From Gemmobacter caeni (GTDB lineage: Bacteria > Pseudomonadota > Alphaproteobacteria > Rhodobacterales > Rhodobacteraceae), in NCBI RefSeq assembly GCF_003054195.1, contig NZ_QBKP01000026.1, forward strand, positions 1 through 39,800: DNA of 39,800 nucleotides, read 5' to 3'. Position 1 is the first letter of the stretch, and the number at the start of each line of letters is the position of its first letter. Below the pieces are notes generated by a model. That model saw nothing but the letters and a program-made list of their open reading frames with translations, was not told the DNA's origin and did not search any database. This document shows positions 8,778 to 19,229 of the stretch, in pieces. A program made the translations under genes and the position numbers.

Positions 8778-9548
8778 TCAGTTGAACCGATGGCGCAGCA
8801 CTTCCGCGCCGCGCCGCAAATCCGTGGCGGTGCCGGAATTGTCGACCAGCACAAAGGCGGTGCGGTTGCGTTCAAAGAACGCCAGCGCGCCGTCTCCACG
8901 GGCGGTCGCCGTGGCGGGCATGTCCGGTCCGTCGACACTGCGCAGCACGCTGAACAGCAGGATTTCCCCCAGATCAGGCGTTTCGATGACCAGGGCGACG
9001 CCCGGACGTTCCGGCGTGGCCACGATCTGCGCGGCGCGGATCGACCAGCCCTGCGGCAGCCGTGGCAGATCAATGCCCAGCCGGGCCGCGATGCGGGTGG
9101 GATCTTTCGGCATCGGGCCAAGATCGTTGCTGAGCGCGATGCGCAGGCTCACGGCATCCTGCACGTCCAGTGCGGTCTCGAAAAGCCGGGCAATATCGCC
9201 CGAGGGGGTTTCGGGCGTCCGGGGGTAAAGGCCCTGTGCGGTCCAGCCCATGACAAACATCGCCGCCGCTGCGGCGAAAGGTAGCCAGCGGCGCAGTGAC
9301 TGGCGCTGCGCAAGCCCTGTCTCCAGTCGGCTTGCGGCCAGCCGCATCTGCGGCGGAGGGGGGCTTTCCACCGCAGCCATGGCCAGCCGCAAACCTTCGG
9401 TGAGGCGCATTTCGGCCATCACTTCTGCGGCGCGCCCCGGATGCCGCGACAGATGTTCTGCCACCGCATAGCGTTGCTCGCCGTCAAGCTGATCGTTGAT
9501 GAAGGCGGCGATATCCGTCTCGATCTGGTCCTGGGGATCACCTGTCAT
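8778..9548 (-). CDS. membrane-anchored anti-sigma factor
   Basis: 256 residues. The cytoplasmic N-terminus (1-88) contains a helical EHLSRHPGRAAEVM segment typical of anti-sigma domains but has no HxxxCxxC zinc site. One membrane helix spans about 89-106 (Trp-Leu-Pro-Phe then an Ala-rich stretch). A periplasmic domain of about 150 residues ends at the C-terminus. The start at 9548 overlaps the sigma gene stop by 11 bases, the usual arrangement for a co-translated sigma/anti-sigma pair. It is expected to hold the ECF factor at the membrane until an envelope or redox signal is sensed, but the signal cannot be read from the sequence. Confidence 0.85.
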   Translation of the reverse strand: MTGDPQDQIETDIAAFINDQLDGEQRYAVAEHLSRHPGRAAEVMAEMRLTEGLRLAMAAVESPPPPQMRLAASRLETGLAQRQSLRRWLPFAAAAAMFVMGWTAQGLYPRTPETPSGDIARLFETALDVQDAVSLRIALSNDLGPMPKDPTRIAARLGIDLPRLPQGWSIRAAQIVATPERPGVALVIETPDLGEILLFSVLRSVDGPDMPATATARGDGALAFFERNRTAFVLVDNSGTATDLRRGAEVLRHRFN

Positions 9549-10068
9549 CTTGGCCTCGCACCAGTTTGAGGGAAGGGGGAACCGCCCGGGCGGCGGGGCC
9601 GTCTTCGAAACGCCGCAGGGCGGCACGGGCCCGGCCGACCCGTGACATGACTGTTCCGGCCGGGATATTGAGGATTGTGGCGGCCTCGGTCACGCTCAGC
9701 CCCTCGACCCCCATCAGATGCAGCGCCTCGCGCTGTTCGGCGGGCAGCGCGAGAAATGCCTGGCGGAGTTGCTCCAGCCGGACGACATGTTCGCCTTCGG
9801 GCGGCGAAAATCCGGGGTTGCTGTCGGCCCAGGCCTGTTCACGTGCGACCGAAGCGCGGTGCGCGCGCCTTTGATCGATAAAGAGATTGTGCAGGATCGC
9901 CATGAGCCAGACGCGCAGGTCCGCGCCCGCCCGGAAGCTGCCGCGCCGTTCATAGGCCTTCAGCAGGGCGCCCTGAACCAGATCGTCCGCTTCCGTTTCG
10001 GCACGCGTCAGAACCCGTGCGTAACGGCGCATCGGCTCCAGATGGGGGGTCACGTCAAAACTCTTCAT
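9538..10068 (-). CDS. ECF-family RNA polymerase sigma factor
   Basis: 176 residues with sigma2 (about 10-75, containing RAETEADDLVQGALLKAYE and the LRVWLMAILHNLFIDQRR core-binding/-10 region) and sigma4 (about 105-160, containing LPAEQREALHLMGVEGLSVTEAA and the GTVMSRVGRARAALR recognition helix). There is no sigma3 domain, as expected for ECF factors. It lies 27 bases after the dioxygenase gene and overlaps the anti-sigma gene. A candidate self-promoter (GGATG-N16-CGTAT) lies immediately upstream. It would make the mRNA nearly leaderless, and no clear ribosome site precedes the ATG. Confidence 0.93.
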   Translation of the reverse strand: MKSFDVTPHLEPMRRYARVLTRAETEADDLVQGALLKAYERRGSFRAGADLRVWLMAILHNLFIDQRRAHRASVAREQAWADSNPGFSPPEGEHVVRLEQLRQAFLALPAEQREALHLMGVEGLSVTEAATILNIPAGTVMSRVGRARAALRRFEDGPAARAVPPSLKLVRGQDDR

Positions 10069-10075
10069 GCCCGGT

Positions 10076-10101
10076 ATACGGAGCGGCGCGCGGTTTCATC
10101 C
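10076..10101 (-). promoter_or_regulatory. candidate ECF promoter upstream of the sigma gene
   Basis: Read on the minus strand: GGATG (10101-10097), 16 bases, CGTAT (10080-10076). The same elements, and the surrounding GGATGAAA and CCGCGC, recur upstream of the dioxygenase gene. The spacing is typical of ECF promoters (GGAAC-N16/17-CGTT type). The -35 overlaps the dioxygenase stop codon, and the predicted start point falls at or next to the sigma ATG, so part of the match may be chance. Confidence 0.4.
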
Positions 10102-11235
10102 CGCGCGATAGCCCGATCCTTTCTCTCCGACCAGTGCCGCATTGCGTTCGCGCAGATGCGCGGCGGCATCGTCATACAGGAATGGCAGAAACGCATAGCG
10201 ACGTCCCCGGGTTACGCGGCTCACCTTGTGCAGAAGCGAGCAGGAAAACACCACTGCCCCGCCCGGCGGTGCCTTGAAGCCGCGCGGCCCGTATTCGGGA
10301 AAGCTGACCTCGCCGCCGTCGAAATCGTCGTTGAGGTTGACCGAAACCGCAAACCGGCGATGCGCGGTGCCAGAGGTGGTATTGTCGCGATGTGCCGCGA
10401 AATGGCCACCATCCTCGGCAGCATAGCAGGAAACGATATACCGCTCCATCCGGGTGACCCTGAACTGGTGTGCCCTGGCGATTTCCGGCACGACGCGCCG
10501 CAGGAAGCGGCTTTGCAGGCTGGCGATCAGATCCTTGTCGGTGATGTCAAAATCGCTGCGCTGCTTGTGCTTGCGGTCTGTCATGCCGATAGTGCGGCCG
10601 TTGACCTGCCGCATGAAGCCGCTTTCGGTGCCGCCATGGGACTCGTAAAGTCCGATCAGATGACGGCAAAGGTCAGGCTCGAACAGCCGGGGCAGGAACA
10701 GGACCGGCGCCTGAAGATCAATGCCGGCAAAGCGTCCGGGGGCGGGCTGCGCCTCCACCAGCGCCAGGAACTCGGCCACATCGCCGCCATCGGCGCGGAA
10801 TGGGATTGTGGCCACCACCCGCAGCGTCGGGTCCAGCAGAAGCCAGAAGCGGTTCATGGCCAGCTGTCTGGCGGCTGTATCCGCATCGGCCGGAACCGCG
10901 CCATATAGTTTGGCCACCGACAGGTCGAAATCCCAGAACACCCGGAAGCCGGGTGTGCGGTTGGCCAGACGGCCCTGCGCCTCGTCGCCGGGATCATTGC
11001 TGACCGCGAAGAAGCAGGCGTGTTCGTCGTCGAACAGGTCCGTCCGGGCCAGAACCGCGCGGATGGCGGCCTGCGCCTGTGCATCCCGCGTCGAGCCCAG
11101 AAAGCAAAGCGCGATATGGCGTCCGGCTGTGGTATCGAAGGCAAAGCGGGGATTGGCTGGGGTGCGCTGGTAGAACCACGGGGCCGGATCGCCGGGCAGC
11201 GGCATGGTCGCGGAAATGGCAAAGGCGTCTGACAT
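10096..11235 (-). CDS. fusion of redoxin-like domain and 2OG-Fe(II) dioxygenase (prolyl-4-hydroxylase-like)
   Basis: 379 residues. Residues 1-165 look like a peroxiredoxin/AhpC-fold domain (PLPGDPAPWF start) but lack the peroxidatic Cys motif: the expected TxxC region reads FLGSTRDAQ. Residues about 180-355 form a P4H-type 2-oxoglutarate/Fe(II) oxygenase, with iron ligands H282-x-D284 (HRDN) and H336 (SLLHKV), and R346 (RGRRYAF) for 2OG binding. It would hydroxylate a protein or small-molecule side chain in the cytoplasm. It is the first gene of the nine-gene minus-strand run and carries a candidate ECF promoter. The ATG at 11235 has no strong ribosome site. Confidence 0.85.
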   Translation of the reverse strand: MSDAFAISATMPLPGDPAPWFYQRTPANPRFAFDTTAGRHIALCFLGSTRDAQAQAAIRAVLARTDLFDDEHACFFAVSNDPGDEAQGRLANRTPGFRVFWDFDLSVAKLYGAVPADADTAARQLAMNRFWLLLDPTLRVVATIPFRADGGDVAEFLALVEAQPAPGRFAGIDLQAPVLFLPRLFEPDLCRHLIGLYESHGGTESGFMRQVNGRTIGMTDRKHKQRSDFDITDKDLIASLQSRFLRRVVPEIARAHQFRVTRMERYIVSCYAAEDGGHFAAHRDNTTSGTAHRRFAVSVNLNDDFDGGEVSFPEYGPRGFKAPPGGAVVFSCSLLHKVSRVTRGRRYAFLPFLYDDAAAHLRERNAALVGEKGSGYRAG

Positions 11236-11267
11236 GCTGGCCCGTGTTCAGGGGAAATTCCTGACAC

Positions 11268-11294
11268 ATACGAAGCCATGCGCGGCTTTCATCC
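11268..11294 (-). promoter_or_regulatory. candidate ECF promoter of the dioxygenase-sigma-glycosylation operon
   Basis: Minus strand: GGATG (11294-11290), 17 bases, CGTAT (11272-11268), leaving a leader of about 26 bases before the ATG at 11235. It resembles the element upstream of the sigma gene (GGATGAAA, then CCGCGC, then CGTAT), which suggests that the sigma factor transcribes its own operon. Inference from two sites only. Confidence 0.45.
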
Positions 11295-11333
11295 CGAAAA
11301 AGATCCGCGCGCCCCGGCGTTACCCCCCCGAAC

Positions 11334-11369
11334 GGAAACCACCGCCCCGGATCCGGGGCGGTGGTTTCC
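11334..11369 (-). terminator. perfect 36-base palindrome after the ABC permease gene
   Basis: Two 17-base arms (11334-11350 and 11353-11369) are exact reverse complements around a central GGATCC. The outer ends are GGAAACC/GGTTTCC and the core is GC-rich. It lies 15 bases beyond the permease stop and upstream of the dioxygenase promoter. It most likely terminates the ABC operon and insulates the next one. No long T tract is present. Confidence 0.7.
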
Positions 11370-11383
11370 CTGCGGCCGGCGGA

Positions 11384-13333
11384 TCAGGCGGCGGATTGCG
11401 CGGCGCCCAGCTTTTTCCGGCGGCCTGCGGCCCAGGTCAGCAGCAGGTGATCCGCCATCAGCCCCATGAAGGCGACGGCAAAGCCAAGCACCAGCCCCTT
11501 GCCCACGTCAGTGGACGACAGGGCGCGCTGCATTTCCTGCCCCAGATCCTGTGTGCCGATGAAGGCGGCGATGATGACCATGAAGAGGGCGAACATGATC
11601 GACTGATTGGCGCCGATCACCAGCGTGGGCACGGCCAGCGGCAGTTTCACATGCCACAGAACCTGTCGGGGACCGGCGCCTGACATGGCGGCGGCCTCAA
11701 TGGTTTCGGCGGGCACGCCGCGCAGACCCTCGATGGTGAAACGCAGAATCGGGACCGTGGCAAACACCATCACCGCCGCGATCACCGCCACGTCATTGAC
11801 GCCGAACAGCATGACCACCGGGATAAGGTAGATGAAGCTGGGGAAGGTCTGAAGCGTGTCGCAGATCAGGATAAACCGGCTGGCGCGCGCAGGGCGCCCC
11901 GCGGCCCATACCCCCAGCGGCAGGCCGATCAGCAGCGCGATGACAACGGCCACCGTGACGGTATAGACCGTGATCATGGCGCGGTCCCACCAGCCCGACA
12001 GGGCAATCGGCAGGATGAAGGCCAGACAGATCAGCGCAGACCGCGCGCCGCCGACCAGCCATCCCAGCCCGGCCAGAAAGGCCAGCACCGCCGAAAAGGG
12101 CAGCCACAGGAAGCCGTCGCGCAGCGGGATCAGAACCCAGGTGATCAGGAACCAGCGCAGCCAGTCGGTCAGCGGGGTGACCAGGCGGATGAAGCCGTCC
12201 ACCCCGGCATCTATCGGTCCGGCGAGGGTCAGCGCCTGCTTGCGCTCGACCACCGCGAAATAGGGATGCAGGGCAGCCAGCGCGAAGCCGGCAGCGCAAA
12301 GCCCCAGCCAGATCAGCAGATGCCGGTTGCGCACCATCCAGGATGCGCCCGCAGTCAGATGCTCGGGCTGTTTCAGCGCCCAGGCCTTCGACAGCCGGTC
12401 CAGCACCACGGCCAGCAGTACGATGGTGATGCCGATTTCCACCGACAGCCCGATCTTCAGCGATTGCAGCAGGTTCAGCAGCTTCTGCCCCAGCCCCGGC
12501 ATGCCGATGAACGAGGCCAGCACCACCATGGCAAGGCTTTGCATGATGACCTGGTTTATCCCGATCAGCAGCTCGGTCCGGGCCGCCGGAATGCGGACGC
12601 TGCGCATCAGCTGCCATTTGGTTGTGCCGCTCATCTTGCCGCTTTCGATGATCTCGGGCGGCACAGCGCGCAGGCCCAGCAGCGTCATGCGGATCATCGG
12701 TGGCACCGAGAAGATGATGGTGACGATGGCGCCCGCTTTCGGCCCGACGCCGATGAACACCACAACCGGAATCATATAGGCGAAATGCGGCAGCGACTGC
12801 GCGATGTTGAGGATCGGGTTCATCACCCGCTCGACCCGGCGGAAGCGCCACGCGAGCGTGCCCGCCAGTATCCCCAGCAGCACCGAGAAGGGCGCCGCGA
12901 CCACGATGACGGAAAGCGTCTCCATCGCCCATTTCCACTGGCCCATGACCGCGATCCAGACGAAGGTTCCAGCCGACAGCAGTGCCAGGCGCCATCCGGC
13001 CAGAACATAGCCCGCCATACCCATGGTGGCGGCGATCACCACCCAGGGGATCGGCCCCAGCATGGGCCAGCGCGATTTGCCGTAAAGCAGGTTTGCCGTC
13101 ACATCGAGGCAGAATTCCACCGCATCCGAAATGGCGCGGGTGACCACCATCAGGCCCAGATCATCGCGCAGGAAGGCAAAAGCCGTGTTGATCCAGCGGG
13201 CAAAGGGCAGGATCAACGGCTCCGGCAGGCGCATCAGCCCGTCCGGCAGGATGAAGCGGCCGAGGCACAGCAGCGCCGCAAGGCAGAACAGGGCCAGCGC
13301 GGGCCGGGGAAGGCGGGACAGGGCGCCGCTCAT
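11384..13333 (-). CDS. double-length permease of a glycine betaine/TMAO-type ABC transporter
   Basis: 649 residues with two ABC permease units in one chain. Each has a binding-protein-dependent transport (EAA) loop: EIIESGKMSGTTKWQLMRSV and, near the C-terminus, ETIEAAAMSGAGPRQVLWHV. About a dozen hydrophobic helices are visible, so the protein sits in the inner membrane. Single-domain ProW is about 350 residues. This duplicated form resembles the long permeases of osmolyte systems in marine alphaproteobacteria, including TmoW-like ones. The start overlaps the ATPase stop (ATGA). Substrate choice between glycine betaine, choline, carnitine and TMAO cannot be settled from the permease alone. 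Confidence 0.9.
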   Translation of the reverse strand: MSGALSRLPRPALALFCLAALLCLGRFILPDGLMRLPEPLILPFARWINTAFAFLRDDLGLMVVTRAISDAVEFCLDVTANLLYGKSRWPMLGPIPWVVIAATMGMAGYVLAGWRLALLSAGTFVWIAVMGQWKWAMETLSVIVVAAPFSVLLGILAGTLAWRFRRVERVMNPILNIAQSLPHFAYMIPVVVFIGVGPKAGAIVTIIFSVPPMIRMTLLGLRAVPPEIIESGKMSGTTKWQLMRSVRIPAARTELLIGINQVIMQSLAMVVLASFIGMPGLGQKLLNLLQSLKIGLSVEIGITIVLLAVVLDRLSKAWALKQPEHLTAGASWMVRNRHLLIWLGLCAAGFALAALHPYFAVVERKQALTLAGPIDAGVDGFIRLVTPLTDWLRWFLITWVLIPLRDGFLWLPFSAVLAFLAGLGWLVGGARSALICLAFILPIALSGWWDRAMITVYTVTVAVVIALLIGLPLGVWAAGRPARASRFILICDTLQTFPSFIYLIPVVMLFGVNDVAVIAAVMVFATVPILRFTIEGLRGVPAETIEAAAMSGAGPRQVLWHVKLPLAVPTLVIGANQSIMFALFMVIIAAFIGTQDLGQEMQRALSSTDVGKGLVLGFAVAFMGLMADHLLLTWAAGRRKKLGAAQSAA

Positions 13334-14361
13334 GCCGCAGGCCCCAGCAGAAGATCCAGCGCGGCGGCACGGTCGATCACGCCGCTGATCCTGCCATCCG
13401 CACCGCTGACCGGAATCATCGGCCGGTCGTCCTGAAGGATGCGGCGGGCCAGCGTGTGCAGCGTTTCGGTAGCGGGCAGCGCCGTGCCCTCGACGGACCG
13501 CCCACTCACCGGCAGCGCCAGCGCCCCGGCATGTACCACCCTTGCACGATCCACCGCCGAGGTGAACTTGGCGACATAGGGCGTGGCGGGGGCCATGACG
13601 ATGCGTTCGGGCGTGTCGATCTGTTCGACCGCGCCGTCCTTCATGATGGCGATACGGTCGGCAAGGCGCAGCGCCTCGTCGAAATCATGGGTTATGAAGA
13701 CGATGGTCTTGGCCATCATGGCCTTGAGTCGCAGGAATTCATCCTGCATCTCGCGCCGGATCAGCGGGTCCAGCGCCGAAAAGGGTTCATCCAGAAACCA
13801 GATGTCCGGCTCTACCGCCAGACTGCGGGCGATGCCGACACGCTGTTGCTGCCCGCCCGAAAGCTCGCGCGGGAAATAGCCTTCGCGCCCACCCAGACCA
13901 ACCAGATTGAGCATCTCGCTGGCCCGCGCGATGCGCGAAATCCGGTCCTGCCCACGCATTTCCAGCGGAAAGGCCACGTTTTCCAGAGCGGTGCGATGCG
14001 GCAGCAGGCCGAAGCTCTGAAACACCATGCCCATCTTGCGGCGGCGCAGGTCGATCAGCTCGGTTTCCGTCATCGCGCCCAGATCGCGACCTTCGACCGT
14101 GATCGCCCCGGAGGTAATGTCGATCAGCCGGGCAAGACAGCGGATCAGCGTGGATTTGCCCGAACCGGACAGCCCCATCACCACCAGCATCTCGCCGCGT
14201 GCGATATCGAGAGAGACGTTGCGCACCGCCGCGATATGGCCGCTGGCGCGCAGTTCCTCCATCGTGGTGTCGGGGCCCAGCCGGCCAGCCAGCTGCGCCG
14301 GGTGATCGCCGAAAACCTTCCAGACATTCTTGCAGGAAATCACACTTTTGTCTTGAGCCAT
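13330..14361 (-). CDS. ATP-binding subunit of a glycine betaine/TMAO-type ABC transporter (ProV-like)
   Basis: 343 residues. Walker A is GLSGSGKST, the ABC signature LSGGQQQRVGIARSL, Walker B IWFLDEPFSALD, and the switch His lies in FITHDFDEA. The N-terminal 'CKNVWKVFGDHPAQL' and the insert before Walker A are typical of ProV/OpuAA. A C-terminal tail of about 80 residues (VSGADGRISGVIDR) looks like a partial CBS module, used in this family for osmotic gating. I chose the ATG at 14361 because GAGG precedes it by 9 bases. An upstream in-frame start at 14391 has no such support. Confidence 0.92.
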   Translation of the reverse strand: MAQDKSVISCKNVWKVFGDHPAQLAGRLGPDTTMEELRASGHIAAVRNVSLDIARGEMLVVMGLSGSGKSTLIRCLARLIDITSGAITVEGRDLGAMTETELIDLRRRKMGMVFQSFGLLPHRTALENVAFPLEMRGQDRISRIARASEMLNLVGLGGREGYFPRELSGGQQQRVGIARSLAVEPDIWFLDEPFSALDPLIRREMQDEFLRLKAMMAKTIVFITHDFDEALRLADRIAIMKDGAVEQIDTPERIVMAPATPYVAKFTSAVDRARVVHAGALALPVSGRSVEGTALPATETLHTLARRILQDDRPMIPVSGADGRISGVIDRAAALDLLLGPAA

Positions 14362-14387
14362 TGCCGGACCTCGCAGGGAAGAAAGGG

Positions 14388-14408
14388 CCACCCGGCCAGG
14401 CCGGGTGG
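14388..14408 (-). other. intercistronic hairpin between binding-protein and ATPase genes
   Basis: CCACCCGGCC (14388-14397) and GGCCGGGTGG (14399-14408) form a perfect 10-base inverted repeat in the 96-base gap between the first and second ABC genes. Hairpins at this place in other ABC operons block 3' decay or partly terminate, so the binding protein is made in excess. That role is inferred here from position. Confidence 0.55.
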
Positions 14409-14457
14409 AGTTGGGCGTGCTGTCACAGGGAAGTGACGGACGTACGCTCGGGCGAAG

Positions 14458-16276
<1,819 letters not shown>

Positions 16277-16296
<20 letters not shown>

Positions 16297-19162
16297 ACGG
16301 CACAGGCGCGGACAGTACGGACAGCGTGTCACGCAGATCATGCTCCGCCCGCGCGACAGCAGCCCGCAAGGCGGCGAGCGTGGCTTCATCCGGCAGCGCA
16401 TCCGTCCGGTTCAGCCCGGACAGAAGCGCCAGAAGCTCGGGCATGTCAAAATTACCGACCGCGCTTTTCAGCTGATGCGCCTGGCGTGACAGCGCCGTCC
16501 GGTCCCCGGCGCGGACCGCCGCGATGACAGCCTCGGCCCCCGGCCGCAGCGATTCCAGCATCAGCCGGACAAGGGTGCGGGTCTGGTCCGGCCCGAGGTC
16601 GGCCAGTGCTGCCTGGACCGAGGCGGCCACTGCGGGGGCCTGGCTGTGGCGGTTCAGCACGGCAACCAGCGTTTCCGGCGACAGCGGCTTGGCGATGATG
16701 TCATTCATGCCCGCAGCCCGGCAGGCCTGCACATCTTCGGGCTGCACATGGGCCGAAAGGCCGATGACCGGCAGCCGCGCGGCCATCGGGCCGGACAGGG
16801 CGCGGATGTTGCGGGTTGCCTCGATGCCGGAAATGCCGGGCAGATTCACATCCATCAGCACGGCGTCAAAGCCGCCCTCAGCCACCAGCGCCACCGCTGC
16901 CTCGCCGGTTTCCGTCAGGGTGCAATGGTGCCCGAGCGTCCGCAGGAAGGATCGCGCGACCTCCTGATTGACCGGGTGATCCTCGACCACCAGCACCTTC
17001 AGCGGCCGTGCGGCGGGTTCCGGCAGGGTGATCATCCTGTCGGCAGGCGCGGCCTCGGCGCGCTGGAACGGCACGGTCAGGGTGAACGTCGCGCCCTTGC
17101 CCGCGCGGCTTTCGGCGGTCAGAATCCCACCCATCAACCCGGCCAGCCTGCGCGAGATCGACAGGCCAAGCCCGGTGCCGCCATAGGTGCGGGCGGTCTG
17201 GGCGTCTTCTTGCTGGAAGGGGGTGAAAATCCGCTCCATCGCCTCGGGTGCGATGCCCTTTCCGGTATCCTCGACCTGAAAGCGCAGGCGCAACACGCCG
17301 TCGCGCCCGTCGGTCGGCAGAAGAATGGCGCGCAGCACCACTTCGCCTGTGGCGGTGAACTTGACGGCATTCGACAGCAGGTTGAACAGGATCTGCCGCA
17401 GCTTGCCCATATCGCCCTGCAAGGGTGGGACCGGCGCTTCCGGCAGCACCGTGCGCAACTGCAAGCCCTTCTCCTCGGCCACCGGCGCCATCAGCAGGGT
17501 GATATCATGCAGCGCCTCCGTCAGGTCGAAGGCCATGCTTTCAGTGTCGGCGGTGCCCTGATCCAGTTTGGAATAATCCAGAATGCTGTTCAGAAGCCCC
17601 ATCAGGCCATTGCCCGAGGCGAGGGCAACATTGATGCGGGCGGCCTGATGATCCGTCAGCCCTTCCTGCGGCAGGCTGCGCAACATGCCCAGAACCCCGT
17701 TCATCGGCGTGCGGATTTCATGGCTCATCATCGCCAGAAATTCCGACTTTGCGCGGTCCGCCGCTTCGGCACGGGCCCGGGCGGCATCATGCGCCGCGAC
17801 CTCGCCGCGCAGTTGTTCCGTCTGTTCGTCCACCAGTTGCTGAAGCTCGTTGCGGTGGCGGTGCAATTCCTGCAGATGGCGCTCGCGCTCGGTCGCGAAG
17901 GCGCGGTTCGCGATGGCTTGCAGACGGAACACCTCGACTGCGCGTTCCATCCCTGCAATCTCGTCGGCGCCGTCCGGCTGGATGATCGGGCCAAGATCAC
18001 CCTCGGCCAGCCCGGTCATCCGGGCCGACAGCGCATCCAGCCGCCGGATCAGGTTGCCCCGCACATAAAACCACAGCACCGCCATCGACAGAACCAGCGC
18101 GAGCATGGCCGAAAAGGCATAAAGCCGCTGCGTCGCGGTGATCGCCTGTTCGGCGGCCCGTCCTGCCGCGACCGCGCGTGCCTCGATCCCGTCGGCAAGC
18201 GCCGCCGCCGCAAGTTCCAGCGTCACAGCGGCCTGACGCAGTTCGGTTTCCGCTGTGGCGATGTGATCGGTCAGCACCAGAACCGAACCGGCGGTTTCGA
18301 ACAGCGTGGCAGTTTCCGGCGGTGTCGCCACCCCCGAGCCGATGGTGCGCAGCAACACCAGCGCCCGTTCGGCGCGGCGTGGATCGTTCACCGAGGCCAG
18401 ACGCCGCGCGATCACCTTGGCGCGCAGGTCCAGATCCTGCCGGATGCCATCGAGTTCGTCCTGACTGCGTACCCCCGCCACACGGTTCAGCAGCAAGCCG
18501 ACCTCCGAGGCATGGGCGCGCAGTTCGAACATCAGGCCCATCTGGAACAGATCGACCTCGATCAGCTTGTCCAGTGCCTCCAGCCGGGTATGCAGGCCCG
18601 AGGCCGGGTCCATTTCAAGGTCATAGAGGCTGGAAATGACCGCTGCCGCACCCATTTCGGCATTGGCCACAAGCGTATCGGCGATTTCGGTCAGTTCGAC
18701 TGCGGCAATGCGGCCCGCCTGCAACTGTGCGTCACGGCGGGCGATCAGATGGATGCGCTGCCGGACCTGCCCGTCGATTGCCACCAGAGCCTGACGCACC
18801 GCCGCCTCTGCCTCCAGCACGCGGGCCAGCGCCTCGCCCCGGACTGCGGGTTGCCGGGTCAGGCGGTCCCGCAGCGCGTCCGCCTGCGCGAACAGGAAGG
18901 CGGATCGTTCGGTGCGCTGCGCCTCGTCGGTGACGGCCGCCAGTTCGGGGGCCATGGCGACGACCCGACTGGTTTCCTCGGCAACGCCGCGCACTTCGGA
19001 AATCGCCGGAATCGCCTCGGTCACCACGCGCGACTGAATGCGCGCCACATCCTGCAACTCGAACCAGCCCAGAATGCCGGTCGCGACCGGAAAGCCCGCG
19101 ATCAGCAGGACGGCCAGCATGAGCCGCCCGCCGAGGCTCGATTTGTAGTCGAGGATACGCAA
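16277..19162 (-). CDS. TorS/DorS-like hybrid sensor histidine kinase with receiver and Hpt domains
   Basis: 961 residues. Membrane helix 1 lies at about 14-34 and a long helical periplasmic sensor follows. Membrane helix 2 (about 345-368) leads into HAMP, then a coiled-coil linker. HisKA contains MMSHEIRTPMNG (phospho-His about 481), and HATPase has NLLSNAVKFT, DTGKGI and GTGLGLS. The receiver has VLMDVNLPG (Asp about 771), and Hpt has QAHQLKSAVGNFD (His about 895). This tripartite layout and the TorT-like neighbour point to TMAO (or related N-/S-oxide) sensing. Translation probably starts at TTG 19162, with GAGG six bases upstream. Confidence 0.9.
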
Positions 19163-19179
19163 TGCTTGCCTCTGGGGTG

Positions 19180-19200
19180 CTGTTCACCGCAGGTTAACAT
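19180..19200. promoter_or_regulatory. two tandem TorR-box-like decamers between torS-like and torT-like genes
   Basis: CTGTTCACCG (19180-19189) and AGGTTAACAT (19191-19200), spaced 11 bases, resemble the decamers seen upstream of the ABC operon (7 of 10 matches to CTGTTCATAT for the first). They occupy the short divergent region between the kinase and the periplasmic sensor genes, and so could autoregulate both. Confidence 0.35.
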
Positions 19201-19229
19201 CATTTCCGCTGAAGGGGAGAGGGGGGAAG

